Assembly (NCBI GenBank): GCA_013044085.1
Contig: JABEVI010000001.1
Coordinates: forward strand, 1 to 5,912
Source: Steroidobacteraceae bacterium
GTDB taxonomy: Bacteria > Pseudomonadota > Gammaproteobacteria > Steroidobacterales > Steroidobacteraceae
Length of the DNA stretch: 5,912 nt
Reading direction: 5' to 3'
Positions 5,473 to 5,912 of this stretch are shown piece after piece. Both the position numbers and the translations under genes were made by a program. Every line of letters begins with the position of its first letter. Position 1 is the stretch's first letter. The notes below the pieces were generated by a model. That model was given only the letters and a program-made list of their open reading frames with translations, had not been told where the DNA came from and did no database searches.

Positions 5473-5912
5473 GTTTTCGCACCCAGGTTTTTTCGCCAGG
5501 ACAGACCGTCCGCCCAGCGGCGCAGGCGCATGCGCAGCCGATCGAGGTATAGATAGATCACCGGTGTCGTGTACAGCGTGAACACCTGGCTGAACAACAG
5601 CCCGCCCATCACGGTGATGCCGAGCGGCTGGCGCAAGGATGCGCCCTGGCCGATGTTCAACGCGAGCGGCAGGGCGCCGAACACCGCCGCCGCGGTCGTC
5701 ATCATGATCGGCCGGAAGCGCAGCACCGCCGCATCGTGGATCGCCTGCTTCGCCTCGAGGTGCTGTTCGCGCTGCGTCATGATCGCCACGTCGATCATCA
5801 TGATCGCATTCTTCTTGACGATGCCGATCAACAAGATGATGCCGATCAGCGCGATCACCGAAAAGGGGGTGCCGAACAGCAGCAGCGCGAGGGTGGCGCC
5901 GATGCCGGCCGA
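5469..5912 (-). CDS. RND efflux pump inner-membrane subunit, MdtB/MdtC-like, C-terminal fragment (runs off right edge)
   Basis: The last 147 residues of an inner-membrane proton-driven drug or solute exporter are present; the family normally has about 1,000-1,050, so most of it is outside the window. Numbering from the edge, the fragment covers the end of transmembrane helix 9 (LALLLFG), helix 10 with IALIGIILLIGIVKKNAIMM (20-39), helix 11 with FRPIMMTTAAAVFGALPLAL (about 69-88), and helix 12 with LGITVMGGLLFSQVFTLYTTP. A basic cytoplasmic tail (DRLRMRLRRW) ends the protein. The second Lys of VKKNA aligns with the proton-relay Lys940 of AcrB. The VKKNAIMM and LRQPLGIT wording resembles MdtB/MdtC more than AcrB. 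The usual order of membrane-fusion protein, pump(s), outer-membrane factor predicts the fusion-protein gene farther right. The stop TGA overlaps the next gene's ATG. An apparent GTG at 5858 is internal, not the start, because the frame is open and conserved up to the edge. Confidence 0.95.
   Translation of the reverse strand, partial: SAGIGATLALLLFGTPFSVIALIGIILLIGIVKKNAIMMIDVAIMTQREQHLEAKQAIHDAAVLRFRPIMMTTAAAVFGALPLALNIGQGASLRQPLGITVMGGLLFSQVFTLYTTPVIYLYLDRLRMRLRRWADGLSWRKNLGAKT

Overview
The window comes from a GC-rich Gram-negative bacterium, most likely a proteobacterium. It encodes two outer-membrane lipoproteins, an exporter of the polysaccharide-secretion type and a tripartite RND efflux system, all read from strongly GC-biased codons. 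The genus cannot be named from the sequence alone. Six protein genes fill almost all of it, two of them cut by the window edges. No RNA gene, CRISPR array, insertion sequence or integrase was found.

Left part (1-2913): the first 70 codons of a large type I polyketide synthase run leftward off the window, starting with the beta-ketoacyl synthase domain. A short control region (213-428) separates it from a divergently read BexD/CtrA/Wza-class polysaccharide export lipoprotein. A GT1-family (GT-B fold, RhlB/UGT-like) glycosyltransferase follows on the opposite strand, and its stop codon lies inside the end of the exporter gene. Middle (2914-4042): a 130-base divergent gap and then a complete UDP-glucose 4-epimerase (galE). 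Right part (4039-5912): a NodT-type outer-membrane efflux lipoprotein, preceded in its own reading direction by the C-terminal end of an MdtB/MdtC-like RND pump. These two share an ATGA start/stop overlap and so form an operon. The other pump genes must lie beyond the right edge.

The first four genes look like one end of a surface-glycoconjugate locus. GalE would interconvert UDP-glucose and UDP-galactose (supply), the GT1 enzyme would glycosylate an acceptor, the polyketide synthase could build or modify a lipid or acyl acceptor, and the BexD-type protein would carry the product through the outer membrane. GT1 enzymes of this kind often act on lipids or polyketides, so a polyketide-bearing glycolipid or acylated capsule is a reasonable hypothesis, but no substrate can be read from the sequence. 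The efflux operon is probably an independent neighbour.

The layout itself is unusual. Transcription units alternate in direction, with two tail-to-tail overlaps (8 and 4 bases) and two divergent gaps (216 and 130 bases). Surface-polysaccharide loci are more often long one-way operons. The individual gene families are all known. The least ordinary points are the gene combination, the palindromic shared -10 element between the polyketide synthase and exporter genes, and the terminator-free convergent overlaps.
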